A program made the position numbers and the translations under genes. This document shows positions 8,721-18,240 of a stretch of 64,000 bases of DNA, in pieces. The notes beneath the pieces are model-generated. The model was not told the DNA's origin. It saw nothing but the letters and a program-made list of their open reading frames with translations, and did not search any database. Location of the stretch: NCBI RefSeq assembly GCF_042659445.1, contig NZ_JBHSSR010000009.1; one strand, given 5' to 3'. Positions within the stretch are counted from its first letter, which is position 1. Each line of letters starts with the position of its first letter. The DNA is from Macrococcoides epidermidis (GTDB lineage: Bacteria; Bacillota; Bacilli; Staphylococcales; Staphylococcaceae).

Positions 8721-9530
8721 ATGCAAATTATTGAGTCTATCAGCATTCCAAAACGCAAAGTACTTACACATAAAGGGGATTACGGTCGCATATTGCTCAT
8801 CGGTGGCAACCAGAATATGGGTGGGTCTATTATGATGGCAGCTCGTGCTTGTGTATACAGTGGTGGCGGACTCACAACAGTTGCTACACACAATACAAAT
8901 CATACAGCATTGCATTCAAGATGTCCTGAAGCAATGGTATCTGACATTAATGATATAAAACGTCTGACAAAACTAATAGACAATGCAGATAGTATTTTAA
9001 TCGGTCCTGGACTTGGTCTGGATTTCCAGGGTAATAATGTTTTAACATTATTATTTCAACACATTCAGGAACATCAAACGTTAATTATAGATGGTGATGC
9101 TATTACTATATTAAGCAAATTAAAACATCCATTACCGAAATGTAACGTTATCTTCACACCCCACCAAATGGAGTGGGAACGATTAAGCGGCATTCCTATT
9201 GCAGAACAGACACCTGAACGTAACCGTGCTAAAGCTGATGAACTAGGTGCACATGTTATATTAAAGAAACATGAAACAGAATTATATTTAAAAAGCGGTG
9301 ATTATAAAATTACTGTCGGTAATGCAGCAATGGCGTCAGGCGGTATGGGAGATGCATTAGCAGGTATTATTGCAAGTTTCCTAGGTCAATTCGATACAGA
9401 AGAAGCTATTAAACAAGCTGTATTTATTCATAGCTTAATCGGAGATCAATTAGCCCAGGAAATGTATGTTGTACCAGCAAGTCGTATTATCGATGAATTA
9501 CCATATATGATGAAGAAGTTAGAAGCATAG
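8721..9530 (+). CDS. nnrD: ADP-dependent NAD(P)H-hydrate dehydratase
   Basis: This ribokinase-fold enzyme repairs damaged NAD(P)H hydrates using ADP or ATP. The 269-residue product shows the family motifs KGDYGRILLIGG near the N-terminus, the GPGLG segment, FTPHQMEWERL and the C-terminal NAAMASGGMGDALAGIIASF, whose GGMGD holds the catalytic aspartate. The epimerase half (YjeF N-domain) found fused in many bacteria is absent, as in other staphylococcal-type proteins. An AAGGAG site precedes the ATG. It is transcribed divergently from serS and ends in a shared terminator with alsD. Confidence 0.93.
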   Translation: MQIIESISIPKRKVLTHKGDYGRILLIGGNQNMGGSIMMAARACVYSGGGLTTVATHNTNHTALHSRCPEAMVSDINDIKRLTKLIDNADSILIGPGLGLDFQGNNVLTLLFQHIQEHQTLIIDGDAITILSKLKHPLPKCNVIFTPHQMEWERLSGIPIAEQTPERNRAKADELGAHVILKKHETELYLKSGDYKITVGNAAMASGGMGDALAGIIASFLGQFDTEEAIKQAVFIHSLIGDQLAQEMYVVPASRIIDELPYMMKKLEA

Positions 9531-9532
9531 AA

Positions 9533-9570
9533 AAAAGCAATCCTGAATCAACTGATTCAGGATTGCTTTT
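9533..9570. terminator. Bidirectional terminator between nnrD and alsD
   Basis: A perfect 18-bp inverted repeat (9533-9550 with 9553-9570, containing AGCAATCCTGAATCA) has A-runs on the left and T-runs on the right. It serves the two convergent genes and abuts the alsD stop. Confidence 0.93.
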
Positions 9571-9571
9571 T

Positions 9572-10273
9572 CTATTCGCTTGCCTCTATATCTTTAAGCA
9601 TTTCCGGATCATTCAAATCATTTTCACGATAATGATTGGTATCCGGCATTTTTAAGATAAAATCTTCCTGCAAGGCAAGTTCAACTTTCACGTCTTCAAT
9701 CTCATAATCAAATACATGACCACCTTGTGTCTCATCATCACTTAAATAATGTACATGATAACCGCCAACACCAATACCCATTATAAAATGGGGTGTATAA
9801 AATCCAAACAACGTCCCTTCTGTATCTTGAATATCAAAATAGCCCTGTTCTTTCACTGCTTCGACTAGTTTCGGATAGGGTTGTTGTTGTTTCTTCACTG
9901 ATCTTGCTTTAATCAATTTAAATTTACCTGTAATCTTTATTGCATGAAAATAGTTCATACCCTGCATTGCTTTTAATATTTCTTCGTCTAACTGTTCTTT
10001 ATTTAAACTACCTTTAAAAGTTAATGTCTTGGTCGGGTTAAAGTCCATCATACTTGCAAATGGTGTTGTTTCTTCAGGTGATACAATACGTACTTTCCCT
10101 GTACTTTCAATTAAGTATGGTGTGCCGTCCAAAACAATCAGTTCACCATTTAAGCCATCCATTGTTCCGATACCATAATTTCCTGTTGAAAGTACATCTG
10201 ACAATTTAAATGTACCTTCAAACATACCTCCTACAAGTGCACCCATTGTTGAATATTGATATAAGTTATTCAT
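9572..10273 (-). CDS. alsD: Alpha-acetolactate decarboxylase
   Basis: AlsD (BudA) converts acetolactate to acetoin, the second step of overflow fermentation that removes pyruvate without making acid. The 233-residue protein begins MNNLYQYSTMGALVGGMFEG and contains the family's GNYGIGTMDGLNGEL. The zinc-binding region GVGGYHVHYLSDDETQGGHVFDYE supplies the expected histidines. Length is typical. It lies 10 bases after alsS and should be co-transcribed with it. Confidence 0.96.
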   Translation of the reverse strand: MNNLYQYSTMGALVGGMFEGTFKLSDVLSTGNYGIGTMDGLNGELIVLDGTPYLIESTGKVRIVSPEETTPFASMMDFNPTKTLTFKGSLNKEQLDEEILKAMQGMNYFHAIKITGKFKLIKARSVKKQQQPYPKLVEAVKEQGYFDIQDTEGTLFGFYTPHFIMGIGVGGYHVHYLSDDETQGGHVFDYEIEDVKVELALQEDFILKMPDTNHYRENDLNDPEMLKDIEASE

Positions 10274-10283
10274 CGTTATCCTC

Positions 10284-11951
10284 CTAGTTTGTAGCGTCTG
10301 GTAATAAATCTTCCATTAATTTTGCATTGTTGCTATAATCTACAGGAATATCTACGATAACTGGTCCTTCTTCTGCCATTGCTTTCTTCAGTACATCTTC
10401 TAATTCACTAGAGTGATTCACTTTATATCCTTTTGCACCCATAGATTCTGCATATTTAACATAATCAACAGGACCTAAGTCAACTGCTGCACCTTTACCA
10501 TATTTACTTACCTGCTGGAATTTAACCATATCATAATAGCCATCATTCCAAATAAGTTGTACGATTGGCGCTTTAAGTCTTACTGCAGTTTCAAGTTCCT
10601 GACCTGAGAATAAGAAACCTCCATCTCCCGCCATAGAAACGATTTTTTTACCTGGTCGGACAATTGATGCTGCAATCGCCCAAGGCAGTGCTACACCTAA
10701 TGTCTGCATCCCATTTGAGAACAAGAGATGACGTGGTGCATAACTTCTAAAATAACGTGCCATATAAATATATAAAGATCCTACATCTACAGTAACTGTC
10801 GTTTCATCATCAATTAATTCACGTACTGCTTTAACGATATGTTTAGGATTTACTTTCTCAGCATTCATGTAATCTTCAGGCAATTCATATTTCTTTTGAA
10901 TCATATTTGCAATATTTAATAATATTTTTTGAGCATTTTCATCAAGCTGTATATCACCTGGCTCTAATTTTTCATCTAATCGTTGAATTGTGAGCGCAGT
11001 ATTACCGATCAATTCCGTTACCGGTGCATAATGATTGTCAATATCACTTTGCACTTCATCAATATGAATAATTGTTTTTTCATTCTCTTTATTCCAAATC
11101 ACCGGATCATACTCAATTGGATCATAACCCACTGAAATCACTAAATCTGCATGTTTTAATAATTCATCACCGGGTTGATTTCTAAATAATCCAATACGTC
11201 CGAAGAAATGTTCTTCTAATTCTCTTGAAATAATGCCAGATCCCTGGAAGGTTTCTACAACTGGTATCGCATTATTCGTCATAAATTTTCTTATTGCGGC
11301 AGTATTTTCTTCAGATGATGCACGCATACCAAGTAAAAATACAGGTAACTTGGCTTGTTTAATTCTTTCAGCTAAAGTATCAATTTCAAAATTAGGTGCC
11401 GGTCCTAAAACAGGTGGTTCTTTTACTTCTATCGCATTTACCTCCACGTTTTCTGCAGATATAACATCTTGAGGTATACTTACAAAAGCTGCACCTTTAC
11501 GCCCTTCAACACTGGCACGGAATGCATTTGTAACTGCTTCAGAAATACTGTTTGCATCCTGAACTTCAACTGAATATTTAGAAACGTGACTCATCAGACC
11601 AGCGTTATCTAAAGATTGATGTGTACGTTTTAAACTGTCTTCTCGTTTAACATTACCACCAATCGCAACAACCGGGTCACTTTCAGAATTTGCGGTCACT
11701 AATCCTGTCGCTAAATTGGTTACCCCAGGTCCACTTGTTACAAGTACAACACCAGGTTTACCTGTGATACGACCGATACCTTGTGCAATAAGTGCCGCAT
11801 TTTGTTCATGACGTGTCACAATGACTTCGGGCCCTCTATCTTCTAAAACATCAAATGCTTTATCGATTTTCGCTCCAGGTACTCCAAATACATGTGTCAC
11901 ACCATGATTAATTAATGTATCAACGAATAAATCTCCACCAGATTTTTTCAT
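10284..11951 (-). CDS. alsS: Catabolic acetolactate synthase
   Basis: AlsS condenses two pyruvates to alpha-acetolactate with thiamine diphosphate. The 555-residue protein has the three TPP-enzyme domains. HVFGVPGAKIDKAFDVLED with the following RHEQNAA forms the N-terminal PYR domain with its catalytic Glu, and SMAGDGGFLFSGQELETAVR marks the ThDP-binding motif near residue 440. It lacks an apparent regulatory partner subunit and pairs with alsD, which supports the catabolic acetoin role over branched-chain amino acid synthesis. An AGGAG site precedes the ATG. Two CcpA-type sites lie about 100 bases upstream. Confidence 0.96.
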   Translation of the reverse strand: MKKSGGDLFVDTLINHGVTHVFGVPGAKIDKAFDVLEDRGPEVIVTRHEQNAALIAQGIGRITGKPGVVLVTSGPGVTNLATGLVTANSESDPVVAIGGNVKREDSLKRTHQSLDNAGLMSHVSKYSVEVQDANSISEAVTNAFRASVEGRKGAAFVSIPQDVISAENVEVNAIEVKEPPVLGPAPNFEIDTLAERIKQAKLPVFLLGMRASSEENTAAIRKFMTNNAIPVVETFQGSGIISRELEEHFFGRIGLFRNQPGDELLKHADLVISVGYDPIEYDPVIWNKENEKTIIHIDEVQSDIDNHYAPVTELIGNTALTIQRLDEKLEPGDIQLDENAQKILLNIANMIQKKYELPEDYMNAEKVNPKHIVKAVRELIDDETTVTVDVGSLYIYMARYFRSYAPRHLLFSNGMQTLGVALPWAIAASIVRPGKKIVSMAGDGGFLFSGQELETAVRLKAPIVQLIWNDGYYDMVKFQQVSKYGKGAAVDLGPVDYVKYAESMGAKGYKVNHSSELEDVLKKAMAEEGPVIVDIPVDYSNNAKLMEDLLPDATN

Positions 11952-12045
11952 AATATTAACGCTCCTAATTAGAATTATATTTTTTACAATTTAAATGCTA
12001 GTACGAATGCATGCTTACTTCAAATGATACGCCTTTAAAATACAT

Positions 12046-12079
12046 ATAAAACGTTTTCAACAATATTGAAGCGTTTTCA
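12046..12079 (-). promoter_or_regulatory. Two cre-like CcpA sites upstream of alsS
   Basis: On the minus strand TGAAAACGTTTTAT (12046-12059) and TGAAAACGCTTCAA (12066-12079) each differ at one conserved position from the catabolite-responsive element TGWAARCGYTWNCW. Their distance upstream of the alsS start (about 95-130 bases) suits activation of acetoin synthesis by CcpA during sugar excess, as known in Bacillus subtilis. Confidence 0.6.
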
Positions 12080-12101
12080 ATACTGTTCGGGAAATAAAAA
12101 A

Positions 12102-12133
12102 ACTAAAGCACAACTTAAAAATTGGGCTTTAGT
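12102..12133. terminator. Terminator of gyrA
   Basis: ACTAAAGC (12102-12109) pairs with GCTTTAGT (12126-12133), and pairing partly continues inward. A-runs lie to the left, read as T on the minus strand, just past the gyrA stop. Confidence 0.8.
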
Positions 12134-12142
12134 CTTTTTAAT

Positions 12143-14806
12143 TTATTCTGTTTCTTCTTCGTCTTCAAAAATATCATCGAAAGATGAATTTTCTAAAATA
12201 TCTTTTTGAGTGTCATCTTCTTCATCTTCAAGCGTACCAACAACATGGCCGTCTTCAGCTTCAATATCTTCGTTGTTATCTTCTAATGCTTCTTCTGTTA
12301 ATGTCGTTTCTTGTTTGGCTATCACTTCACCGGGCAACTTATCTTCGTCAATTACATCGACGTCTTCTTCTTTCTCTACTTTTGCAACGGTCGCAACAAG
12401 TTGTCCTTCACCTAACTTAATTAAACGAACACCTTGTGCTGAACGACCATTTTGAGAGAATTCAGCAACATCTAAACGAATGATTACACCTTGATTCGTC
12501 ACCAACATAATATCTTCGTCACCGTTAACTGTTGTGATACAAACAAGATTACCGTTCTTCTCAGTAATGCTTGCTGTTTTAATCCCTTTACCACCACGGT
12601 TAGAAATACGGTATTCTGCTTCACCCGTACGTTTACCATAACCATTTTCAGTAACAATCAATACTTCATGTTCACCATTAGATTCAATAACGTCAAGTCC
12701 TATTACTTCATCGCCTTCGCGTAATGAAATACCTTTTACACCTGCAGCTGTTCTTCCGAGTGGACGCAGTTTATCTTCTTCGAAACGGATGAGTGATGCA
12801 TTTTTTGTACCGATAATTAGTTGTTTATTACCATCTGTTAAACGTACAGCAATCAGTTCATCGTCTTCTCTAAAGTTAATTGCAATCTTACCGTTTTTAT
12901 TAATGCGCGCAAAATGAGAAAGATTCGTACGTTTAATAATACCTTGTTTCGTCGCAAATATAATAAAGGCATCTTCACGTTCTAAGTCTTTCACCGCAAT
13001 CATCGTGCTAATCTTTTCATCTTTTTCCAGTTCTAATACGTTAACGATTGGGATTCCTTTTGATTGACGAGACAGTTCAGGTATTTCATAGCCCTTAACT
13101 TTATATACACGTCCCATATTCGTGAAGAATAATACATTATCATGAGTTGACGTCGTTACCATTTGACTAACAAAGTCTTCGTCCAAAGTATTCATACCTT
13201 GAACGCCACGTCCACCACGATGTTGTGTACGGTATGTTGATGCTGGTAAACGTTTAATATAGTTATTATGGCTTAAAGTAATAACGATATTTTCTTCATC
13301 GATTAAATCTTCATCTTCTAAATGATCAAATCCACCTGCAGTAATTTCTGTACGACGTTCATCGCCATATTTTTCACGGATTTCAATTAATTCTTCACGA
13401 ATAATTTCCAGTAATTTTTCTTCATCCGCTAAGATGGCTCTTAATTCATCGATATATTTCAGTAATTCCTGGTATTCTTCTTCAATTTTGTCACGTTCAA
13501 GTCCTGTTAATCGGCGCAGACGCATATCTAAAATTGCTTGTGCCTGACGCTCAGAAAGCTTAAATTGTTCCATTAAGCCTGCCATCGCTTCAGCATCATT
13601 TTTTGAACCACGAATTAAAGCAATAATTTCGTCAATATGATCTAATGCAATACGTAATCCTTCTAAAATATGTGCACGATCTTCAGCTTTCTTCAAGTTA
13701 TACTGCGTTCTACGACGAACCACTACTTTTTGATGCTCTAAATAATGATAGATTGCTTGTTTGATATTTAAAACTTTCGGTTGTCCATCAACAAGCGCTA
13801 ACATATTCACACCGAAAGATGTTTGTAATGGTGTTAATTTATATAAATTATTTAAGATCACATTGGCATTCGCATCACGACGAACGTCAATAACGATACG
13901 CACACCTTCTTTTAAACTTGTCTCATCACGTAAATCTGTAATACCATCAATCTTTTTATCACGGGCAAGTTCCGCTATCTTCTCTACTAAACGTGCTTTA
14001 TTCACTTGATAAGGAATTTCTGTTACGATAATTGTTTCTTTACCATTAGGACGTGTTTCAATTAAAGTTTTCGCACGCATAATGACAGAACCACGACCTG
14101 TCTCATAAGCACGTCGGATGCCACTACGTCCTAGTATTAAGCCTGCAGTAGGAAAATCAGGACCTTGAATAAATTCCATTAATTCAGGAATCGAAATGTC
14201 AGCATTTTTACTTAACTCTAACACACCGTTAATCACTTCTGTTAAGTTGTGTGGAGGAATATTTGTTGCCATACCAACCGCAATTCCTGACGCACCATTC
14301 ACAAGCAGGTTTGGGAATCTAGAAGGTAGCACGACTGGTTCACGTTCGTTACCATCGTAGTTATCTGTAAAATCAATCGTATCTTTGTTGATATCGCGCA
14401 TTAATTCCATAGCAATCTTAGACATACGCGCCTCAGTATAACGCATCGCAGCTGCACCATCGCCGTCCATAGAACCAAAGTTTCCTTGTCCATCAACGAG
14501 CATATAACGATAGCTGAAATCTTGTGCCATACGAACCATTGCCTCATAAATTGAAGAGTCACCGTGTGGGTGATATTTACCCATAACATCTCCTACGATA
14601 CGTGCAGACTTCTTATAGGGTTTATCTGGCGTCATTCCTTGATTATTCATTCCGTATAATATACGACGATGTACAGGTTTCATACCATCACGTACATCCG
14701 GTAACGCACGAGAAACGATTACACTCATCGCATAGTCAAGAAACGAATCCTTCATCTCTTTGACAATATTCTGGTCTTGTAGTTTTGAATCGTGCTCTAA
14801 AGCCAT
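12143..14806 (-). CDS. gyrA: DNA gyrase subunit A
   Basis: GyrA cuts and rejoins DNA in the A2B2 gyrase that introduces negative supercoils. The 887-residue protein has the breakage-reunion domain with catalytic Tyr123 (AAAMRYTEARM) and the quinolone-determining segment HGDSSIYEAM with Ser84, Ser85 and Glu88, the drug-susceptible residues. The C-terminal beta-pinwheel carries the GyrA-box QRGGRGVQG-type sequence. The last 80 or so residues form a strongly acidic tail. It lies 27 bases after gyrB in the usual gyrB-gyrA order, with a GGAGG-type site before the ATG. Confidence 0.98.
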   Translation of the reverse strand: MALEHDSKLQDQNIVKEMKDSFLDYAMSVIVSRALPDVRDGMKPVHRRILYGMNNQGMTPDKPYKKSARIVGDVMGKYHPHGDSSIYEAMVRMAQDFSYRYMLVDGQGNFGSMDGDGAAAMRYTEARMSKIAMELMRDINKDTIDFTDNYDGNEREPVVLPSRFPNLLVNGASGIAVGMATNIPPHNLTEVINGVLELSKNADISIPELMEFIQGPDFPTAGLILGRSGIRRAYETGRGSVIMRAKTLIETRPNGKETIIVTEIPYQVNKARLVEKIAELARDKKIDGITDLRDETSLKEGVRIVIDVRRDANANVILNNLYKLTPLQTSFGVNMLALVDGQPKVLNIKQAIYHYLEHQKVVVRRRTQYNLKKAEDRAHILEGLRIALDHIDEIIALIRGSKNDAEAMAGLMEQFKLSERQAQAILDMRLRRLTGLERDKIEEEYQELLKYIDELRAILADEEKLLEIIREELIEIREKYGDERRTEITAGGFDHLEDEDLIDEENIVITLSHNNYIKRLPASTYRTQHRGGRGVQGMNTLDEDFVSQMVTTSTHDNVLFFTNMGRVYKVKGYEIPELSRQSKGIPIVNVLELEKDEKISTMIAVKDLEREDAFIIFATKQGIIKRTNLSHFARINKNGKIAINFREDDELIAVRLTDGNKQLIIGTKNASLIRFEEDKLRPLGRTAAGVKGISLREGDEVIGLDVIESNGEHEVLIVTENGYGKRTGEAEYRISNRGGKGIKTASITEKNGNLVCITTVNGDEDIMLVTNQGVIIRLDVAEFSQNGRSAQGVRLIKLGEGQLVATVAKVEKEEDVDVIDEDKLPGEVIAKQETTLTEEALEDNNEDIEAEDGHVVGTLEDEEDDTQKDILENSSFDDIFEDEEETE

Positions 14807-14833
14807 AAATGGCGCCTCCTTAAAATACTATCT

Positions 14834-16756
14834 TTATACATCAACGTTTGCATAAACGGCGTTTTCTTCGATAAATGTACGACGATGTTCAACAACATCA
14901 CCCATTAACATTTCAAAAACTTCATCCGCTTCTATCGCATCACCTAAAGTCACTTGTAACATCGAACGGTTCTCAGGGTTCATTGTCGTCTCCCATAACT
15001 GGTCAGCATTCATCTCACCCAAACCTTTATATCGTGCTAATTGCCACTTCGGTGTAGCTGGTAATTCTTCTCTTAATTTATTTAATTCACGTTCATTATA
15101 GACGTAATATTTTTTCTTTCCTTGTTCCACTTTAAATAATGGTGGCTGTGCAATATAAATATATCCCGCTTCAAGTAGTGGTCTCATAAAGCGATAGAAG
15201 AAAGTAAGTAATAGTGTTCTAATGTGCGCACCATCAACATCTGCATCGGTCATAATAACAATCTTATGATATCTTGCTTTTGAAATATCAAATTCGCCAC
15301 CGATACCAGTACCCATCGCAGTAATCATAGAACGGATTTCATTATTTCCTAAAATACGATCTAATCGCGCTTTTTCAACGTTTAAAATCTTACCTCGTAA
15401 CGGAAGAATTGCCTGTGTCTTAGAATCGCGACCAGACTTCGCTGATCCACCGGCAGAATCTCCCTCAACGATGTACAATTCGCTTATTGATGGATCTTTA
15501 CTTGAACAGTCTGCAAGTTTACCTGGAAGACTAGAAATTTCCAGGCCAGATTTACGTCGCGTTACTTCACGTGCTTTCTTCGCAGCAAGACGCGCACGAG
15601 ATGCCATAATACCTTTTTCAACGATAATGCGAGCAACTGGTGGATTCTCCATTAAGAATCTTTCAAAGTTTTCCGCAAATAGATTATCTGTAATTTGACG
15701 TACTTCTGTATTGCCTAGTTTCGTCTTCGTTTGTCCTTCAAACTGCGGATCACCATGTTTAATAGACACTACCGCAGTAATTCCTTCACGTACATCTTCC
15801 CCTGATAATTTCTCATCGTTTTCTTTAATCAGTTTATTTTTAGCACCATAGTTATTAATAACACGTGTTAATGCACGTTTAAAGCCATCCTCATGTGTTC
15901 CACCTTCATATGTATGAATGTTATTTGCATAACTTAAAAGGTTTGTTGAGTAACCATTGTTATATTGTATTGATATTTCTACTTCAATATCATCACGCGT
16001 ATCATGAATATAAATCGGTTCAGGAAATAATACTTCTTTAGATTTATTTAACAATTCAACGTAAGACTTAATACCACCTTCATAGTGGTATTCATCTTCA
16101 ATTACTTCTTCTTCACGTTCATCACGCACTGTAATCTTAATGCCTTTGTTTAAGAAAGCAAGTTCACGTATACGCTTTTGTAAAATTTCGTATTCATAAA
16201 CTGTTGTTTCCGTAAATATTTCCGGATCTGCTTTAAAGCGTATTTCTGTTCCAGTTTTATCTGTCTCACCAATAACTTTCAAATCGAAAGCAGGTACACC
16301 TTGATGATATGCCTGATGATGAATTTGTCCGTCTTTATGTACATATACTTCTAAAGTCGATGATAAGGCGTTAACGACAGAAGAACCTACTCCATGTAAA
16401 CCACCAGAAACTTTATATCCGCCACCGCCGAATTTACCTCCGGCATGCAGTACTGTTAAGATAACTTCAACAGCAGGACGACGCATTTTCTTATGCATTT
16501 CAACAGGAATACCACGCCCGTTATCTGTAACTTTAATCCAGTCATCTTTTTCTATTACTACTTCAATTTCATCCGCATATCCTGCTAATGCTTCGTCGAT
16601 ACTATTATCAACGATTTCCCATACTAAATGGTGTAAACCACGTGATGCAGTAGAGCCGATATACATCCCTGGTCTTTTTCTAACTGCTTCTAATCCTTCT
16701 AATACTTGTATCTGGTCAGCACCATATTGATCTAAATTTTGTTCCAAGATTGTCAC
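14834..16756 (-). CDS. gyrB: DNA gyrase subunit B
   Basis: GyrB is the ATPase subunit of gyrase. The 640-residue protein has the GHKL ATP-binding motifs VDNSIDEALAG, DNGRGIPV and GLHGVGSSVVNALS, then the Toprim motifs EGDSAGGSAKSGRD and MTDADVDGAHI, and the C-terminal GyrA-interacting part with ARYKGLGEMNADQLWETTM. The start at 16756 is GTG, four bases after an AAGG site and 7 bases after recF; a TTG a few codons in is an alternative. The length matches Staphylococcus aureus GyrB. Confidence 0.97.
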   Translation of the reverse strand: MTILEQNLDQYGADQIQVLEGLEAVRKRPGMYIGSTASRGLHHLVWEIVDNSIDEALAGYADEIEVVIEKDDWIKVTDNGRGIPVEMHKKMRRPAVEVILTVLHAGGKFGGGGYKVSGGLHGVGSSVVNALSSTLEVYVHKDGQIHHQAYHQGVPAFDLKVIGETDKTGTEIRFKADPEIFTETTVYEYEILQKRIRELAFLNKGIKITVRDEREEEVIEDEYHYEGGIKSYVELLNKSKEVLFPEPIYIHDTRDDIEVEISIQYNNGYSTNLLSYANNIHTYEGGTHEDGFKRALTRVINNYGAKNKLIKENDEKLSGEDVREGITAVVSIKHGDPQFEGQTKTKLGNTEVRQITDNLFAENFERFLMENPPVARIIVEKGIMASRARLAAKKAREVTRRKSGLEISSLPGKLADCSSKDPSISELYIVEGDSAGGSAKSGRDSKTQAILPLRGKILNVEKARLDRILGNNEIRSMITAMGTGIGGEFDISKARYHKIVIMTDADVDGAHIRTLLLTFFYRFMRPLLEAGYIYIAQPPLFKVEQGKKKYYVYNERELNKLREELPATPKWQLARYKGLGEMNADQLWETTMNPENRSMLQVTLGDAIEADEVFEMLMGDVVEHRRTFIEENAVYANVDV

Positions 16757-16763
16757 CTAGCCT

Positions 16764-17873
16764 TCAATTAGTCGAAATATGTCCATCAGAAACATTAAAT
16801 AATTTCGCTCTGTTGATTGTTTCATGTTCAATACCATCCACTGATGTTGTTGTTACAAATGTTTGAACTTTATGTTGAATTGTCGTAAGTAAATGTGTCT
16901 GCCTTAAATCATCAAGCTCGCTTAATACATCATCCAGCAATAGAATCGGATATTCTCCCACTTCCAGATTAATCAATTCTATTTCAGCAAGCTTCACTGA
17001 TAAAGCTGTCGTTCTCTGTTGACCTTGTGATCCGTACGTTTGCACGTCAATATCATTGATGGCAAAAGTAATATCATCACGATGTGGGCCAAATAAACTT
17101 TGTGCACGTTCTATCTCACGTTTACTTTCTTTATTTAGCAATGTAACACAGACTTCAATCATGGCCTGTACGTCATCAATATATTCAAGACTTGATACAT
17201 ACTGTAATTTTAAGTTTTCTTTTTGTTTTGTAATACCTTGATGAATAGGTAGGGCAAGTTCCTCCAGTTTTTCAATGAATGATTTACGTCGCTGCGTAAG
17301 TTTTACCGCATATTCCGCAAATTGTTCATTCAATACTTCAAGCATCGTTGTATCATTATTACCTGAGATTTTAAGTTGCTTCAGATGATGATTCTTTTGT
17401 TTGAGTATTCTTTGAAAGTTGGATAAATCATTAAGATAAACAGCAGATATCTGGCCGATTTCCATATCGATGAAGCGGCGTCTTATTTGCGGACTACCCT
17501 TAACTAAATTTAAGTCTTCCGGCGCAAATAAAACGACATTCATATGGCCGATGTATTCAGTCAGTCGCTTTTGTTCTAAATGATTCACTTTCGCTTTTTT
17601 ACCTTTTGATGAAATTGTGAGTGATAATGGCATGACGCCATGTCGGTATGCTAAGTCACCTTCAATATGACTAAATTGTTCACCCCAGGTAATTAATTCT
17701 TTATCATTTGAAGTTCTGTGACTTTTAGCCATCGCTAAACAATATATCGCTTCTAAAAGATTTGTCTTTCCTTGTGCATTAATACCTATCAAAATATTTA
17801 CTTCATCGCTAAAGTCTAATTTGACGGAATCATAATTACGATAATGCGATAAGGATAATGATTTTAACTTCAT
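16764..17873 (-). CDS. recF: DNA replication and repair protein RecF
   Basis: RecF loads RecA at single-strand gaps with RecO and RecR. The 369-residue SMC-like ATPase has Walker A GINAQGKTNLLEAI near residue 30, the signature region YGSQGQQRTTALSVKLAE near 300 and the Walker B ILLLDDVLSELDD near 330. Length is normal. Its start codon shares a base with the yaaA stop, so the two are translationally coupled, and gyrB follows within seven bases. Confidence 0.97.
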   Translation of the reverse strand: MKLKSLSLSHYRNYDSVKLDFSDEVNILIGINAQGKTNLLEAIYCLAMAKSHRTSNDKELITWGEQFSHIEGDLAYRHGVMPLSLTISSKGKKAKVNHLEQKRLTEYIGHMNVVLFAPEDLNLVKGSPQIRRRFIDMEIGQISAVYLNDLSNFQRILKQKNHHLKQLKISGNNDTTMLEVLNEQFAEYAVKLTQRRKSFIEKLEELALPIHQGITKQKENLKLQYVSSLEYIDDVQAMIEVCVTLLNKESKREIERAQSLFGPHRDDITFAINDIDVQTYGSQGQQRTTALSVKLAEIELINLEVGEYPILLLDDVLSELDDLRQTHLLTTIQHKVQTFVTTTSVDGIEHETINRAKLFNVSDGHISTN

Positions 17874-18091
17874 TATGCTTCCGTGTAAGTAATCTTGTAA
17901 GTTTCGCCTTCAACTTCTAAAAGATCATCCTGATGAAGCTTCTTACCACGTCTGTTTTCTTCTTCTCCGTTCAACATTACCGGGTTATCCTGCAGATACC
18001 ATTTCGCTTGTCCGCCCGTTGAGATAATCCCTTCTGCTTTTAGAAATTGACCTAACGTAATCTCACTATTTAGTTCGACTATATTTACCAT
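17873..18091 (-). CDS. yaaA: S4-domain RNA-binding protein YaaA
   Basis: This 72-residue protein is almost entirely one S4 RNA-binding domain (ITLGQFLKAEGIISTGGQAKWYLQ, then VMLNGEEENRRGKKLHQDD). In other Firmicutes it sits between dnaN and recF and has been linked to large ribosomal subunit assembly. Here it still precedes recF with overlapping stop and start, but dnaN is 3.7 kb away. An AGGAGTG site precedes the ATG at 18091. Confidence 0.9.
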   Translation of the reverse strand: MVNIVELNSEITLGQFLKAEGIISTGGQAKWYLQDNPVMLNGEEENRRGKKLHQDDLLEVEGETYKITYTEA

Positions 18092-18128
18092 TCACGGTTC
18101 ACTCCTATTCCATGTCAGTCATTATATA

Positions 18129-18157
18129 ATTATACCTTTAATCATTAAAAATTGCAT
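18129..18157 (-). promoter_or_regulatory. Candidate promoter for yaaA-recF-gyrB-gyrA
   Basis: On the minus strand a consensus TATAAT (18129-18134) lies 17 bases after a weak ATGCAA (18152-18157). It is about 40 bases upstream of the yaaA start and downstream of the bdbC terminator. It would give the recF-gyrBA genes their own transcript, separate from dnaA-dnaN. Confidence 0.4.
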
Positions 18158-18170
18158 GTCTTTTCACATA

Positions 18171-18209
18171 AATAAAAACGCTGAATGCTTATCATTCAAC
18201 GTTTTTATT
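18171..18209. terminator. Terminator of the bdbD-bdbC operon
   Basis: AATAAAAACG plus TGAATG on the left (18171-18187) pairs with CATTCA plus CGTTTTTATT on the right (18193-18209), with one wobble pair. Runs of A and T flank it. It lies 30 bases past the bdbC stop. Confidence 0.82.
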
Positions 18210-18240
18210 TATGAACATTCCATATTGTTTTTAAAATCCT

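Noticed and set aside
12184..12455. Open frames on the plus strand opposite the end of gyrA
   Set aside because: They are antisense to the acidic repeat-rich tail of gyrA and have low-complexity Leu/Ser-rich products with no ribosome site. They are shadows of GAA/GAT codons.
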